From contig NZ_JAAZQK010000006.1 in NCBI RefSeq assembly GCF_012275445.1, forward strand, positions 62,001 through 126,000: 64,000 nt of DNA, in the 5' to 3' direction. Shown here one piece after another: positions 1 through 9,052 of this stretch. Positions within the stretch are counted from its first letter, which is position 1. The number at the start of each line of letters is the position of its first letter. Below the pieces are notes generated by a model that saw only the letters and a list, made by a program, of their open reading frames with translations, ran no database searches and was not told the DNA's origin. The position numbers and the translations under genes are program-made. This DNA is from Rhizobacter sp. SG703. Lineage in GTDB: Bacteria; Pseudomonadota; Gammaproteobacteria; Burkholderiales; Burkholderiaceae_C.

Positions 1-114
1 CGGCCGCTGTACAACGACACCGGATGGTGGGTGCGGCCGTTCGAGATGTTCGTGGGGACGGTCGAGATCGATGGTGTCGTGCGCCGGCGCTTCGAGCCGA
101 TGCCCGCGCCATGA
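1..114 (+). CDS. 3' end of an unidentified CDS, cut by the window edge
   Basis: The first 114 bases read without a stop as the last 37 codons of a protein containing TGWWVRPFEMFVGTVE, ending in TGA. The stop overlaps the ATG of the next gene (ATGA), which suggests translational coupling to the DUF1345 protein. I do not recognise the family from this fragment, and the start lies outside the window. Confidence 0.6.
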   Translation, partial: RPLYNDTGWWVRPFEMFVGTVEIDGVVRRRFEPMPAP

Positions 115-770
115 GGACACTGATCGCGCAGCTTCGCGCCCGCCCGCACCTGCTGCTGTCGGCCGGCGTCGGCGTGCTGGTCGCGGCGCTGGCGCCCTTG
201 CCCGGCCATGCTGCACCCGACCTGCTGCTCGGCTGGAACGTCGCCATGTGGCTGTACCTCGCCCAGGCGTTCTGGATCATGTCGCGGGCCGACCACCACC
301 ATCTGCGCCGCACCGCGGTCGCGCAGGCCGAAGGGCATGGCGCGGTGCTGGTGGCGGTGATCGCGGCCGCGGCCGCGAGCCTCGCCGCGATCGGCGTCGA
401 ACTGTCGAGCGCCAAGGGCGCCGCGCCGCAGCAGGCGCTGCCGCACATCGCGTTCGCGCTCGTCACGGTGATCGGCGCCTGGCTGCTGCTGCCCACGCTG
501 TTCGCACTGAGCTATGCCAGCACCTATTTCGCGCACGACGCCGGGCCGGCCGACTGCGGGCTGGTGTTCCCCGGCGACCCGAAGGCGCCGCGCCACTACT
601 GGGATTTCCTGTACTTCTCGTTCACGATCGCGGTCGCGTCGCAAACCGCCGACGTCGCGATCACGCACAGCGCGATGCGCCGCACGGTGCTGATTCAATC
701 GTTGCTGTCGTTCGCGTTCAACACCGCGATCCTCGCGCTGGCGATCAACATCGCCGCCGGCCTGATCTGA
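111..770 (+). CDS. DUF1345-like integral membrane protein
   Basis: The 219-residue product has about five hydrophobic segments, roughly at residues 12-32, 40-60, 78-98, 115-135 and 190-215. It also has the conserved-looking stretch [18 protein letters not shown] near residue 165, which is characteristic of the DUF1345 family of predicted inner-membrane proteins, whose function is unknown. The ATG at 111 was chosen because it overlaps the preceding stop and places the first hydrophobic helix near the N terminus; the longer in-frame extension is very Arg-rich and overlaps the upstream gene. It converges on purN. Confidence 0.8.
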   Translation: MRTLIAQLRARPHLLLSAGVGVLVAALAPLPGHAAPDLLLGWNVAMWLYLAQAFWIMSRADHHHLRRTAVAQAEGHGAVLVAVIAAAAASLAAIGVELSSAKGAAPQQALPHIAFALVTVIGAWLLLPTLFALSYASTYFAHDAGPADCGLVFPGDPKAPRHYWDFLYFSFTIAVASQTADVAITHSAMRRTVLIQSLLSFAFNTAILALAINIAAGLI

Positions 771-791
771 CGCTGTATCTCGAAGCGCGGC

Positions 792-1415
792 CTACAGCAG
801 CTGCGACTCGCCCGCCGTGTGCGTGACGACATCGCCGTCGACCCGCAGCAGGTCCTGCACCAGCCAGCGCACCGCGCGCGGGTACATCACGTGTTCGCGC
901 GCCAGCACGCGGGCCGACAGGCTGGCCTCGGTGTCGCCCGGCAGCACCGGCACGGCGGCCTGCGCGATGATCGGCCCGTGGTCCAGCGCCGGCGTCACGA
1001 AATGCACCGTCGCACCGGCCAGCTTGCAGCCCGCTTCGATGGCACGGCGGTGCGTGTGCAGCCCCGGGAATGCCGGCAGCAGCGACGGGTGCACGTTGAT
1101 CATCCGGCCGGCGAAACGCGCGACGAAGCCATCGCCGAGGATGCGCATGAAGCCGGCCAGCACCAGCACGTCGGGCGCGAAGCCGTCGATCACCGCGGCC
1201 AGCTCGGCGTCGAAGGCCTCGCGGTCGTCGAAACGCTTGTGGTCCACCGCCACCGCGGCGATACCGCGCTCGCGCGCGAATGCGAGCCCCGCGGCATCGG
1301 GCCGGTTGCTGATCACCGCCGCCACCTGCGCCGGCCAGCCTTCGGCGGCACAAGCCTGCACGATGGCTTCCATGTTGGAGCCCCGGCCGGAGATCAGGAT
1401 CACGATGCGTTTCAT
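792..1415 (-). CDS. purN: phosphoribosylglycinamide formyltransferase (GART 1)
   Basis: This cytosolic enzyme transfers a formyl group from 10-formyl-THF to GAR in step 3 of purine synthesis. The 207 residues match the usual PurN length. The N-terminal [13 protein letters not shown] binds the phosphoribosyl substrate. The catalytic stretch [13 protein letters not shown] (Asn, His) and the later DHGPIIAQ loop with the catalytic Asp are all present. The start [12 protein letters not shown] gives the canonical N terminus; a longer in-frame start would overlap trpS on the other strand. It is divergent from trpS, with starts only 40 bp apart, so the two promoters must overlap. Confidence 0.96.
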   Translation of the reverse strand: MKRIVILISGRGSNMEAIVQACAAEGWPAQVAAVISNRPDAAGLAFARERGIAAVAVDHKRFDDREAFDAELAAVIDGFAPDVLVLAGFMRILGDGFVARFAGRMINVHPSLLPAFPGLHTHRRAIEAGCKLAGATVHFVTPALDHGPIIAQAAVPVLPGDTEASLSARVLAREHVMYPRAVRWLVQDLLRVDGDVVTHTAGESQLL

Positions 1416-1455
1416 CGGCCGGCAGTGTATTACCCCACCTACAATGCGCCGCACC

Positions 1456-2757
1456 ATGACGCAACGCGTGCTCACCGGCATCACGACGACCGGTACCCCC
1501 CACCTCGGCAACTACGTCGGCGCGATCCGCCCCGCCATCGCGGCCAGCCGCGAACCCGGCGTCGAGAGCTTCTTCTTCCTGGCCGACTACCACGCGCTGA
1601 TCAAGTGCGACGAGCCCGACCGCATCGAGCGTTCGCGCCTGGAGATCGCCGCCACCTGGCTGGCCGCCGGGCTCGACCCCGAGCGCGTCACGTTCTACCG
1701 CCAGAGCGACATCCCCGAGACGCCCGAGCTCACCTGGCTGCTCACCTGCGTGACGGCCAAGGGCCAGATGAACCGCGCCCACGCCTACAAGGCCGCGACC
1801 GACGCCAATGAAGCGCAGGGCAAGGACGCCGACGACGGCATCACGATGGGCCTGTTCAGCTACCCGATCCTGATGGCCGCCGACATCCTGCTGTTCAACG
1901 CCCACCGGGTGCCGGTCGGGCGAGACCAGGTGCAGCACATCGAGATGGCGCGCGACGTCGCGCAGCGCTTCAACCACCTGTTCGGCCGGCAGCGCGAGCT
2001 GTTCGTGCTGCCGCAGGCGCAGGTCGACGAAGCCGTCGCGACGCTGCCGGGCCTCGACGGCCGCAAGATGTCGAAGAGCTACGACAACGCGATCCCGCTG
2101 TTCGAAGGCGGCCCGAAGGCGCTGAAAGAGGCGATCGCGCTGATCGTCACCGACTCGAAGCTGCCCGGCGAACCGAAGGACCCGGACACCTCGCACCTGG
2201 TGACAATCCACGACGCCTTCGCCTCGCCGGAGCAGCGCGCCACCTTCCGCGCCGAACTGCGCGACGGCCTGGGCTGGGGCGATGCCAAGCAGCGGCTGTT
2301 CGAACGGATCGAGTCCCACGTGGGACCGATGCGCGCGAACTACGCCGACCTGATGGCGCACCCGGAACGCATCGAAGAGGCGCTGCTGGTCGGCGCCCGC
2401 AAGGCGCGTGCGGTGGCAACGCCGTTCCTGCAGGAGTTGCGCGGCGCGGTCGGGCTGCGGTCGATGAAGGCGGTCGCGCGCACCGGCGCGCCGACGGTCG
2501 CCGTCGAAGCGCCGAAGCTGGCCGTCTTCAAGCAATACCGCGAGGCCGACGGCCTGTTCTATTTCAAGCTCACCGCATCCGACAACCTCGTGCTGCTGCA
2601 GAGCCGCGGCTTCGCCGAAGGCCGCGAGGCCGGCGGCTGGGTCAAGCGGCTGAAGACCGAGGGCGCGGCCGCGCTGGCCGATGCGCCGGTCGAGCTGGGC
2701 ACCGAGCGGCAGCGGGTCGAACAGGCGCTCGCCGCCATCGTTGCGGCGCAGGAATAA
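1456..2757 (+). CDS. trpS: tryptophanyl-tRNA synthetase, long betaproteobacterial form
   Basis: This class I aminoacyl-tRNA synthetase charges tRNA-Trp in the cytosol. The HIGH-equivalent appears as [12 protein letters not shown] near residue 10, and the KMSKS loop as [11 protein letters not shown] near residue 200. At 433 residues it is about 100 longer than the E. coli enzyme. The extra C-terminal part (from about residue 345) contains [17 protein letters not shown] and [17 protein letters not shown], which resembles a YegP/DUF1508-type repeat. An ATG at 1444 (MRRTMTQR) is an alternative start. Confidence 0.96.
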   Translation: MTQRVLTGITTTGTPHLGNYVGAIRPAIAASREPGVESFFFLADYHALIKCDEPDRIERSRLEIAATWLAAGLDPERVTFYRQSDIPETPELTWLLTCVTAKGQMNRAHAYKAATDANEAQGKDADDGITMGLFSYPILMAADILLFNAHRVPVGRDQVQHIEMARDVAQRFNHLFGRQRELFVLPQAQVDEAVATLPGLDGRKMSKSYDNAIPLFEGGPKALKEAIALIVTDSKLPGEPKDPDTSHLVTIHDAFASPEQRATFRAELRDGLGWGDAKQRLFERIESHVGPMRANYADLMAHPERIEEALLVGARKARAVATPFLQELRGAVGLRSMKAVARTGAPTVAVEAPKLAVFKQYREADGLFYFKLTASDNLVLLQSRGFAEGREAGGWVKRLKTEGAAALADAPVELGTERQRVEQALAAIVAAQE

Positions 2758-2814
2758 CCCGCGCTACCGAGGTCTTCGGCGCGCGCTATGCTCTGCCCCC
2801 CGCAGGGTTTCCGC

Positions 2815-3240
2815 ATGGCCGCCATCCACATCACCGACATCGAATCCGCCATCAACTGGTGGCGCGATCGCAGCCCGTCGCCGGACGGCATCACCGCCTG
2901 TCCGCAGGTGCTGGCGCTGGCCGAGGTGTACGCGTTGCTCGTCTACTACCACGAGAGCGAGTGCGACGAAGCCTCGATGCCGGCCAAGGCCCGCGACGCC
3001 TGGCTGCAGTGGTACGCCAGCACGCCTGACGCGCCGTGCATCGCGATCTGCTCGACCAGCCAGGGCGACGACATCTGCAAGGGCTGCGGCCGCACCTTCG
3101 ACGAAGTGCAGCTGTGGACCGAGATGTCGCCGGCCGAGAAGCGCATCACCTGGCGGCGCATCACGATGGAAGGCACCGCCTGGCGTTTCAACCGCTACGC
3201 CGAACGCGCGCAATCCTCCGGCGAAAGCCCGGCCGCGTGA
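2815..3240 (+). CDS. DUF3717-DUF1289 two-domain protein
   Basis: The N-terminal half starts IHITDIESAINWWR, the DUF3717 signature. The C-terminal half has CIAICSTSQGDDICKGCGRTFDE, a four-Cys DUF1289 motif likely to bind a metal. The protein has 141 residues from MAAIHIT; an ATG nine codons upstream is less likely. The two-domain arrangement is, as far as I know, typical of Burkholderiales. Its function is unknown. The stop overlaps the GTG start of the MATE transporter gene (GTGA), so the two are probably co-translated. Confidence 0.85.
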   Translation: MAAIHITDIESAINWWRDRSPSPDGITACPQVLALAEVYALLVYYHESECDEASMPAKARDAWLQWYASTPDAPCIAICSTSQGDDICKGCGRTFDEVQLWTEMSPAEKRITWRRITMEGTAWRFNRYAERAQSSGESPAA

Positions 3241-4634
3241 CGGCGGCGGTCCTCGCTCGCGAGCACGGCCTGCTCGACAGCGCGCGCCGCATCGCGCGCC
3301 TGGCTTGGCCGGTGTTCATCGGCCAGCTCGCGGTGCTCGCGTTCAGCACCGCCGACACCGTGATGGTGGCGCGCCACACCGCCCTCGACCTGGCCGCGCT
3401 CGCGATCGGCGCCGCCACCTACATCACCGTCTTCGTCGGGCTGATGGGCGTCGTTCTGGCCATCGGGCCGATCGCCGGCCAGCTGTTCGGCGCGCGCGAC
3501 CTGCCCGGCGCCGGCCGGCAGTTCCAGCAATCGGTCTGGCTCGCGCTGCTGCTGGCGGTGCCGGGCTGCGCGCTGCTGCTGATGCCACAGCCCTTCCTCG
3601 CGCTCGCGCAGGCCTCGCCCGAGGTGGCCGAGCGCGTGCGCGGCTACCTGGGTGCGCTCGCGTTCGCGCTGCCACCCGCGCTGGTGTTCACCGCGTTCCG
3701 AGGCTTCAACACCGCGGTGTCGCGCCCGACCACCGTGATGCTGCTGCAGCTCGGCGCGCTGGCGCTGAAGGTACCGCTGAATGCGCTGCTGGTGTTCGGT
3801 GCCACGCTCGGCCCGCTGCAAGTCCCCGCGCTCGGCGCCGCGGGCTGCGGTGTCGCGACCGCCATCGTGATGTGGCTGCAGCTCGCGCTCGCATGGCAGG
3901 TGCTGCGGCGCGACAGCTTCTACAACGCGTTCGGCCTGCGTGGCCATCCGTTCCCGAAGCCCGACCGCGCGAGCCTTGTGGCGCTGCTGCGGCTGGGCGT
4001 CCCGATGGGCGGCTCGATCCTGATCGAGGTGACCGGCTTCACCTTCATGGCGTTCTTCATCTCGCGCATCGGCAGCACCGCGGTGGCCGGGCACCAGCTC
4101 GCCGCCAACCTGATCTCGCTGATGTTCATGCTGCCGCTGGCGCTGGCCAACGCGAGCGGCACGCTGGTGGCGCAGAGCATCGGCGCGCACGACGCGGCCG
4201 ACGCGCGGCGCATCGGCCGGCACAGCCTGCTGATCGGCACGGCACTGGCCGCCGTGCTGGGTTCGGCGATGTACCTCGCGCGCGAGGCGGTGCTGAGCGC
4301 CTACACCCGCGACGCGACCATCATCGCCGCCGCGATGCCGCTGCTGGCCTGGGTCGCGGTGTTCCACATCGCCGACACGGTGCAGACGATCGCGTCGTTC
4401 GTGCTGCGCGCCTACCGGCTCGCGACGGTGCCGATGCTGATCTACGCGTTCGCGATCTGGGGCGTCGGGCTTGGTGGCGGCTACATGGTGGCGTTCGACA
4501 CCACCGGGCGCATGCCGGCCGTGCTGCAGGGCGCGGTGGGGTTCTGGTCGGCGTGCACCGCGGGGCTGGTGTCGGCAGCGCTCGGGCTCGGCGGCTTCCT
4601 GGCCTGGCTGTGGCGCCAGAAGTCGATCGACTGA
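3237..4634 (+). CDS. MATE family multidrug/toxin efflux transporter
   Basis: The 465-residue inner-membrane protein has twelve hydrophobic stretches and the MATE pattern: an N-terminal RIARLAWPVFIGQLAVLAF helix, the motif NTAVSRPTTVMLLQLGALALK between TM5 and TM6, and a second half starting LLRLGVPMGGSILIEV. MatE proteins export cationic drugs or metabolites using Na+ or H+ gradients; the substrate here is unknown. The start is GTG at 3237, overlapping the upstream stop, because no ATG lies near the first helix. The gene converges on the kinase gene at 4648. Confidence 0.92.
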   Translation: MTAAVLAREHGLLDSARRIARLAWPVFIGQLAVLAFSTADTVMVARHTALDLAALAIGAATYITVFVGLMGVVLAIGPIAGQLFGARDLPGAGRQFQQSVWLALLLAVPGCALLLMPQPFLALAQASPEVAERVRGYLGALAFALPPALVFTAFRGFNTAVSRPTTVMLLQLGALALKVPLNALLVFGATLGPLQVPALGAAGCGVATAIVMWLQLALAWQVLRRDSFYNAFGLRGHPFPKPDRASLVALLRLGVPMGGSILIEVTGFTFMAFFISRIGSTAVAGHQLAANLISLMFMLPLALANASGTLVAQSIGAHDAADARRIGRHSLLIGTALAAVLGSAMYLAREAVLSAYTRDATIIAAAMPLLAWVAVFHIADTVQTIASFVLRAYRLATVPMLIYAFAIWGVGLGGGYMVAFDTTGRMPAVLQGAVGFWSACTAGLVSAALGLGGFLAWLWRQKSID

Positions 4635-4647
4635 GGCCGTCGCCTGA

Positions 4648-5964
4648 TCAGGCCAGCGGCAGGCTCAGCTCGAAACAGCTGCCGCCACCGTCGCGCGACT
4701 CGCAGCGCACGCTGCCGCCATGCCGTTCGGCGATCTGCTTGACCAGGCTCAGCCCCAGCCCGACACCGCCCGCCTGCTCGGCATGGCCGGGCAACCGGTA
4801 GAACGGCTCGAAGATTCGCTCGCGCAAGGTTTCGGGCACGCCCGGCCCACGGTCGCAGACCTGCACCAGCGCGCGGCCGGACCCGTTGCGCACCTCGATC
4901 GTGATGTCGCCACCGCCGTAGCGGCGGGCGTTCTCGAGCAGGTTGCGCAGCGCGCGGCGGATCAGCCGCTCGTCGCCCTTCACCGTGGCGGTGCTGCCAT
5001 CGGCATCGGCACCGACGCGCGAGCCTTCCTCGGCCGCCAGCGCCAGCAGCTCGACCGGCTCGTGGTGGTCGACGTGCTGCAGTGCGTCGAGGCGGCTCGC
5101 GAGCAGCACCTCTTCGACCAGCGCATCGAGCTCGCCGACATTGGTGTCGATCTCGCGGCGCAGCCGATGGCGCTGCTCGGGCGTTGCGTCTTCCATCATC
5201 GACACCGCCATGCGCAGCCGTGCGAGCGGCGAGCGCAGCTCGTGGCTGGCGTTCGCGAGCAGAGACTGGTGCGAGCGCACCAGCGCCTCGATGCGCTCGG
5301 CCGCGAGGTTGAAACTGGCGGCCACCGCGGCCACCTCGTCGCGCCCCGACACCTCGACGCGGTGGTGCAGCTCACCGGCACCGAACTGCTCGACACCGCG
5401 CTTCAGCGCCTGCAGGCGCCGCGTGAGCCGCCGCACGACTGGCCAGGCGCCGGCGGCCACCGCGATGAACAGCAGCACCAGCACGACGATGGTGCCGACG
5501 CCGCGCTGCCAGCTGGGCGGCACGAACGGCAGGTTCGGCGGCAACGGGCCGAACTCGCCGCGGCCGTCAGGCGGCGGCCGCCGCAGGCCAGGCCGCAGCA
5601 CCCACAGCGTGCGGCCGTCTTCGAGGTGGATCTGGAAGCTGCGCGTCTGGCCTTCGCCTTGGCGCAGCACGAACGAATCGGACGCCGAGATGCGGTCGCC
5701 GTTCGGATCGTCGAGCGCGAGCGGCAGCCGCAGCCGCTGCGACCATTCGCGCAGCGCCTGGGCCTGGTCCTCGTGCGGCGATTCGGCGCCCGGCAGCGAG
5801 CGCTGGATCAGGTCGCCCCAGGCCGCCATGCGCTCGGACAGCACGTTGTCGGCACGGATGCGCTCGTCTTCCATGTGGCGCTGGAACAGCCAGGCCGAAC
5901 CGGAGGCGAACAGCAGCAGCACCGCCACGACGGTGAGGTAGATCCGAAGGGTCAGCGTGCGCAT
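4648..5964 (-). CDS. two-component sensor histidine kinase (Cpx/RstB-like)
   Basis: This is a 438-residue inner-membrane kinase. TM1 lies at about residues 7-27, followed by a periplasmic sensor region to about 155, TM2 (IVVLVLLFIAVAAGAW) and a HAMP domain. The H-box is ANASHELRSPLARLRMA, with the phospho-His near residue 240. The N-box is RRALRNLLENARRYGGG, and G boxes DRGPGVP and GVGLGLSLVKQIAERHGG complete an HATPase domain. It lies 45 bp downstream of its response regulator, and both lie downstream of a Spy/CpxP-like gene, an order resembling cpxP-cpxR-cpxA. By inference it senses envelope stress. Confidence 0.94.
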   Translation of the reverse strand: MRTLTLRIYLTVVAVLLLFASGSAWLFQRHMEDERIRADNVLSERMAAWGDLIQRSLPGAESPHEDQAQALREWSQRLRLPLALDDPNGDRISASDSFVLRQGEGQTRSFQIHLEDGRTLWVLRPGLRRPPPDGRGEFGPLPPNLPFVPPSWQRGVGTIVVLVLLFIAVAAGAWPVVRRLTRRLQALKRGVEQFGAGELHHRVEVSGRDEVAAVAASFNLAAERIEALVRSHQSLLANASHELRSPLARLRMAVSMMEDATPEQRHRLRREIDTNVGELDALVEEVLLASRLDALQHVDHHEPVELLALAAEEGSRVGADADGSTATVKGDERLIRRALRNLLENARRYGGGDITIEVRNGSGRALVQVCDRGPGVPETLRERIFEPFYRLPGHAEQAGGVGLGLSLVKQIAERHGGSVRCESRDGGGSCFELSLPLA

Positions 5965-6009
5965 CGCGGTTTCAGCGCCCGCAGCCCGTCGGCGCCATCG
6001 GTGGGCACA

Positions 6010-6723
6010 TCAGTCGGCACCCTCCCCGTCCTGCTTCTTCGCGAACACGTAGCCGGCGCCCCGCACGGTGAGCACGCGGCGCGGGTTCTTCGGGTCGTCT
6101 TCGATCACCGCGCGGATGCGCGAGATGTGCACGTCGATCGAGCGGTCGAAGGCTTCGAGCGGATGGCCCTTCAGCAGGTCCATGATCTGGTCGCGCGACA
6201 GCACGCGGCCCGAGCTCTGCGCCAGCACGACCAGCAGGTCGAATTGGTGGCTCGTGAGGTCGCAGGCCACGCCGCCCAGGCGCGCGACGCGTTCGCCGAG
6301 GTCGATCTCGAGGCGACCGAAGCGCAGCACCTCGTCGGGCGAGGTCGGCGGGGTCGCGCGGCGCAGCAGCGCCTTCACGCGCGCGAGCAGCTCGCGCGGC
6401 TCGAAGGGCTTGGGCAGGTAGTCGTCGGCACCGAGTTCGAGGCCGACGATGCGGTCCATCGGCTCGCCGCGCGCGGTCAGCATCAGCAGCGGCAACTGGC
6501 GGGTGCGCGGGTTGGCGCGCAGTTCGCGGCACAGGTCGAGCCCGTCGCCGTCGGGCAGCATCAGGTCGAGCACCAGCGCGTCGTAGCCGGCACCGGCCAG
6601 CCGTTCGCGGCCGGCGGCCAGCGAGCCGGCGGTTTCCACCTCGAAGCCGGAACCGCGCAGGTAGTCGCCCACCATCGCGGACAGGCGGGCATCGTCATCG
6701 ATCAGCAACACGCGGGATGTCAT
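6010..6723 (-). CDS. OmpR/CpxR-type response regulator
   Basis: The 237-residue product has a receiver domain with the acidic pair in LLIDDDARL, phospho-acceptor Asp53 in LVLDLMLPDGDG, and a Lys in DYLPKPFEPREL. A winged-helix output domain follows (LTSHQFDLLVVLAQ and DVHISRIRAVIEDDPKNPRRVLTVRGAGYVF). The start at MTSRVLLIDD gives the canonical N terminus; the upstream in-frame extension is low complexity. It is transcribed before the histidine kinase and after the Spy-like gene, and probably regulates that cluster. Confidence 0.95.
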   Translation of the reverse strand: MTSRVLLIDDDARLSAMVGDYLRGSGFEVETAGSLAAGRERLAGAGYDALVLDLMLPDGDGLDLCRELRANPRTRQLPLLMLTARGEPMDRIVGLELGADDYLPKPFEPRELLARVKALLRRATPPTSPDEVLRFGRLEIDLGERVARLGGVACDLTSHQFDLLVVLAQSSGRVLSRDQIMDLLKGHPLEAFDRSIDVHISRIRAVIEDDPKNPRRVLTVRGAGYVFAKKQDGEGAD

Positions 6724-6831
6724 GGGTCGGTCAGCCTCCAAGGCCGAAGGGCCCGCGGCACCGGGCCGCGGGCCACTGGAAGTGGCAGGTCGCAATGAGA
6801 TCACAACTTGCGGTCCGTCAGGCCCGGCGAA

Positions 6832-7425
6832 TCACTTCGGGGGCTGCGAGGGCTTGTCGCGCTGCGCACGCTGCATGCGGTCGCGCATCTGGTCTTCGCG
6901 CATCTTCATGCGCTGGGCCAGCTTGGTCCGCTGCTCGGGCGTCAGCACCTTGGCCACGTCGATCAGGCCTTGCGTGACGCGGCGGCTGGCCTGGTCGTGC
7001 TGGGCTTCGGCCTGCTGGCGCAGCGATTCGACGGCGGCAGTGTCGATGGTCGGCGCGGCCAGCAGCTGCAGGCCCTTGTCGTGCAGCCCCCTGGCGGCTT
7101 CGTGCTGGGTCTTCAGGTCGGCGGCCGCGGCCTGGACGATCTGCTTGATCTGTGCGCGCTGCGCGTCGCTGGCGCCGACACCGTCCAGCATGTGGTCGAC
7201 CATGCGGTTCAGTTGCTCGGGCCGGCCCATGAACATGCCGGGGCCGCCCATGCCGGACTGGTGCATGCGGGGGCCGTGACCGAAACCAGGGGCGGGGGGA
7301 TCGTTCTGGGCCCAGGCCGAGAGGGCCAGCGTGCCGGCCACCGCCAGCAGCATGCCGCCCAGCAGGCGCTTGATGCCGCGCGGTTTGTCGTGCGGCAGCG
7401 CATCGAAAGTGCTCACGTCGCTCAT
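6832..7425 (-). CDS. Spy/CpxP-like periplasmic LTXXQ-type protein
   Basis: The 197-residue exported protein starts MSDVSTFDALPHDKP, then has a hydrophobic export segment (LLGGMLLAVAGTLALSAWAQ). A helical, Gln/Arg-rich region follows with VLTPEQRTKLAQRMKMRED, the LTxxQ-like motif of Spy and CpxP. Those proteins act as periplasmic chaperones or as sensors that restrain a kinase. A His/Met-rich stretch after the signal (GHGPRMHQSGMGGPGMFMG) could bind metal; that is inference. It is the first gene of the cluster with the downstream regulator and kinase, so feedback control is plausible. Confidence 0.85.
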   Translation of the reverse strand: MSDVSTFDALPHDKPRGIKRLLGGMLLAVAGTLALSAWAQNDPPAPGFGHGPRMHQSGMGGPGMFMGRPEQLNRMVDHMLDGVGASDAQRAQIKQIVQAAAADLKTQHEAARGLHDKGLQLLAAPTIDTAAVESLRQQAEAQHDQASRRVTQGLIDVAKVLTPEQRTKLAQRMKMREDQMRDRMQRAQRDKPSQPPK

Positions 7426-7556
7426 CGTCTTTCTCCAACAGAACCCGGGAGGCGGGTCGATGGAATGAATGGTCGCGGGCGGGGGTGAAGCGGGCTTGGC
7501 TGGGGGGTAAAGATCTGTGAATGGTCGGCGTGCGACCTGGGATGATCGCAGCGGAG

Positions 7557-7572
7557 CTGGTTTTTTATACAG
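7557..7572. promoter_or_regulatory. LexA-like operator (CTG-N10-CAG)
   Basis: The 16-bp site CTGGTTTTTTATACAG fits the proteobacterial SOS box consensus CTG-N10-CAG with an AT-rich centre, and stands out in GC-rich surroundings. Rightward, only about 40 bp separates it from a terminator. Leftward, the Spy-like gene starts 132 bp away. Whether LexA binds is untested. Confidence 0.4.
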
Positions 7573-7612
7573 TATGATGGGCGCAGCAGTTGCCACTGCC
7601 AACCTTGATCCG

Positions 7613-7643
7613 CCAGCGGCCCTCCAGCCGCTGGCTTTTTTTC
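7613..7643 (+). terminator. Rho-independent terminator, rightward
   Basis: A perfect 8-bp stem CCAGCGGC/GCCGCTGG with a 6-base loop is followed by C and seven T on the + strand. The T-run lies only on the + side, so it ends rightward transcription. No annotated + strand gene ends here; the only candidate source is the LexA-like site at 7557. It also lies just past the 3' end of msrA on the other strand. Confidence 0.75.
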
Positions 7644-7653
7644 CTGGACAGGA

Positions 7654-8397
7654 TCAGCCGGCGGCGGTCTTCGCGTTGACCAACACCGGTTCGGCCCGCC
7701 AGGCCTGCGGGAACAGGCGCTTCAGGTCATCGAGCTTGGGCAGGTCGTTGAAGACGATGTACGGCTGCCGCGGGTTGCGGACGAGGTAATCCTGGTGATA
7801 GGCCTCGGCCGGGAAGAAGCGGCGGCCGGTTTCGATGCGCGTGGCAATCGGCGACTTGAAGACGTGGGCCTTGTCGAGCTGCTCGACATAGGCGCGCGCA
7901 GTGCGCGCCTGGTCGTCGCTGGCCGGGAAGATCGCCGAGCGGTACTGCGTGCCGGTGTCGGGTCCCTGGCGGTTGAGCTGCGTGGGGTCGTGCGCGACCG
8001 AGAAGTAGATCTGCAGCAGCTGTGCATAGCTGACCTGCCTGGGGTCGAAGCTGACCTGCACCGCTTCGGCATGGCCGGTGGAACCGCTGCCGACGGATTC
8101 GTAGACGGCCGTCGTGGCCTCGCCGCCCGCGTAGCCGGAGACCGCATTGCTGACGCCCTTGACGTGCTGGAAGACGGCCTGCACGCCCCAGAAGCAGCCG
8201 CCGGCGAAGACGGCGGTGTCGGTAGTGGCGATGGGGCTGGGCTGCGCCGTGGCGCCGGTGGCGAACGCCGGGACCACGCGCGCCTTGCTGCCCATGCCAT
8301 CGGCCATCGCGGAAAGCGTCATCACTGCGCCGGTGCCGACCAGCAAGGCGGCCGCGGCGAGCAGGCGGCGGCGGGGGGAACGGGAGGTGGAGGCCAT
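7654..8397 (-). CDS. msrA: peptide-methionine (S)-S-oxide reductase, exported
   Basis: MsrA reduces methionine-S-sulfoxide in oxidised proteins. The 247-residue product has an N-terminal export signal (SPRRRLLAAAALLVGTGAV, with three Arg and possibly Tat-like), so it probably repairs periplasmic proteins. The active-site motif AVFAGGCFWGVQAVF contains the catalytic Cys. Family motifs GYAGG, GHAEAVQVSFDP and GTQYRSAIF are intact. The start MASTSRSPRRR was chosen over an upstream in-frame ATG because it sits directly before the signal sequence. Confidence 0.94.
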   Translation of the reverse strand: MASTSRSPRRRLLAAAALLVGTGAVMTLSAMADGMGSKARVVPAFATGATAQPSPIATTDTAVFAGGCFWGVQAVFQHVKGVSNAVSGYAGGEATTAVYESVGSGSTGHAEAVQVSFDPRQVSYAQLLQIYFSVAHDPTQLNRQGPDTGTQYRSAIFPASDDQARTARAYVEQLDKAHVFKSPIATRIETGRRFFPAEAYHQDYLVRNPRQPYIVFNDLPKLDDLKRLFPQAWRAEPVLVNAKTAAG

Positions 8398-8582
8398 CGT
8401 GATGCTCCTGGAGGATCGTGTCGTGCTCGGTCGCATCGGCACCGCCAGACCTTACATGCGGGTGGCAGCGGGCCGGGTCAACGGGCCTTCGACGCCGAAC
8501 CATGATTCGGCGACGACGACGCCGATCGTCGCCATGTGCAGCAGGCGGTGTTCGTTGACGACAGAAGCGATCAACGCAACGC

Positions 8583-8987
8583 TCAGCCGGGCAAGGCCCA
8601 GTCAAAGCGATACGAGTGCGCGCCGCCCTCGCCGATCACCACCTCCATGCGCCCCGAGAGCCCGGCAAGCGCGCCGGTGCCGGAACCCGGCACGACGGTG
8701 ATGGACTGCTGCGGCGCGCCGGCGGCCATCGTCGAGCTGTGCTGCAGCACGAAGCTGCCTTCGCGTCCGGCGAGCGTGCCGCGCACGAGTTCCAGCGCGA
8801 CATAGCCGCCCGAGGTCTTGGCCGCGTCGCGCCACGACAGCATCTCGCCCTGGCTCGTGGCCTGCAGTTCGCCGTGGAAACGCTTGTCGAGCGACATGCG
8901 GCCGAGGCCCGCAGGCGCGGCCACGTCGCTCAGCGGCTGCGGCGCGAGCGTCACGTCGAACGGGCCGGTGGAGTGGTGTGAGGTCAT
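8583..8987 (-). CDS. DUF3224 family protein
   Basis: The 134-residue protein has the DUF3224 pattern: FDVTLAPQPLS at the N terminus, then RMSLDKRFHGELQATSQGEML, GGYVALELVRGTLAGREGSFVLQH and GSGTGALAGLSGRM. These are small beta-rich (allene oxide cyclase-like barrel) proteins of unknown role. The start at 8987 has the purine-rich stretch AGGAGA 5-10 bases upstream. It lies downstream of the ECF sigma gene on the same strand, with about a 65-bp gap, so it could belong to that sigma factor's unit. Confidence 0.85.
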   Translation of the reverse strand: MTSHHSTGPFDVTLAPQPLSDVAAPAGLGRMSLDKRFHGELQATSQGEMLSWRDAAKTSGGYVALELVRGTLAGREGSFVLQHSSTMAAGAPQQSITVVPGSGTGALAGLSGRMEVVIGEGGAHSYRFDWALPG

Positions 8988-9052
8988 GGCAGTCTCCTGT
9001 CGAGCGGTGCGAAGTTCGGACGTCAATGATGGGCCATCATGCCGTTCGTCGA

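Noticed and set aside
745-2535. A 596-codon open frame on the minus strand over purN and trpS
   Set aside because: Arg/His-rich shadow of trpS and purN in GC-rich DNA; the true genes explain the codon pattern.
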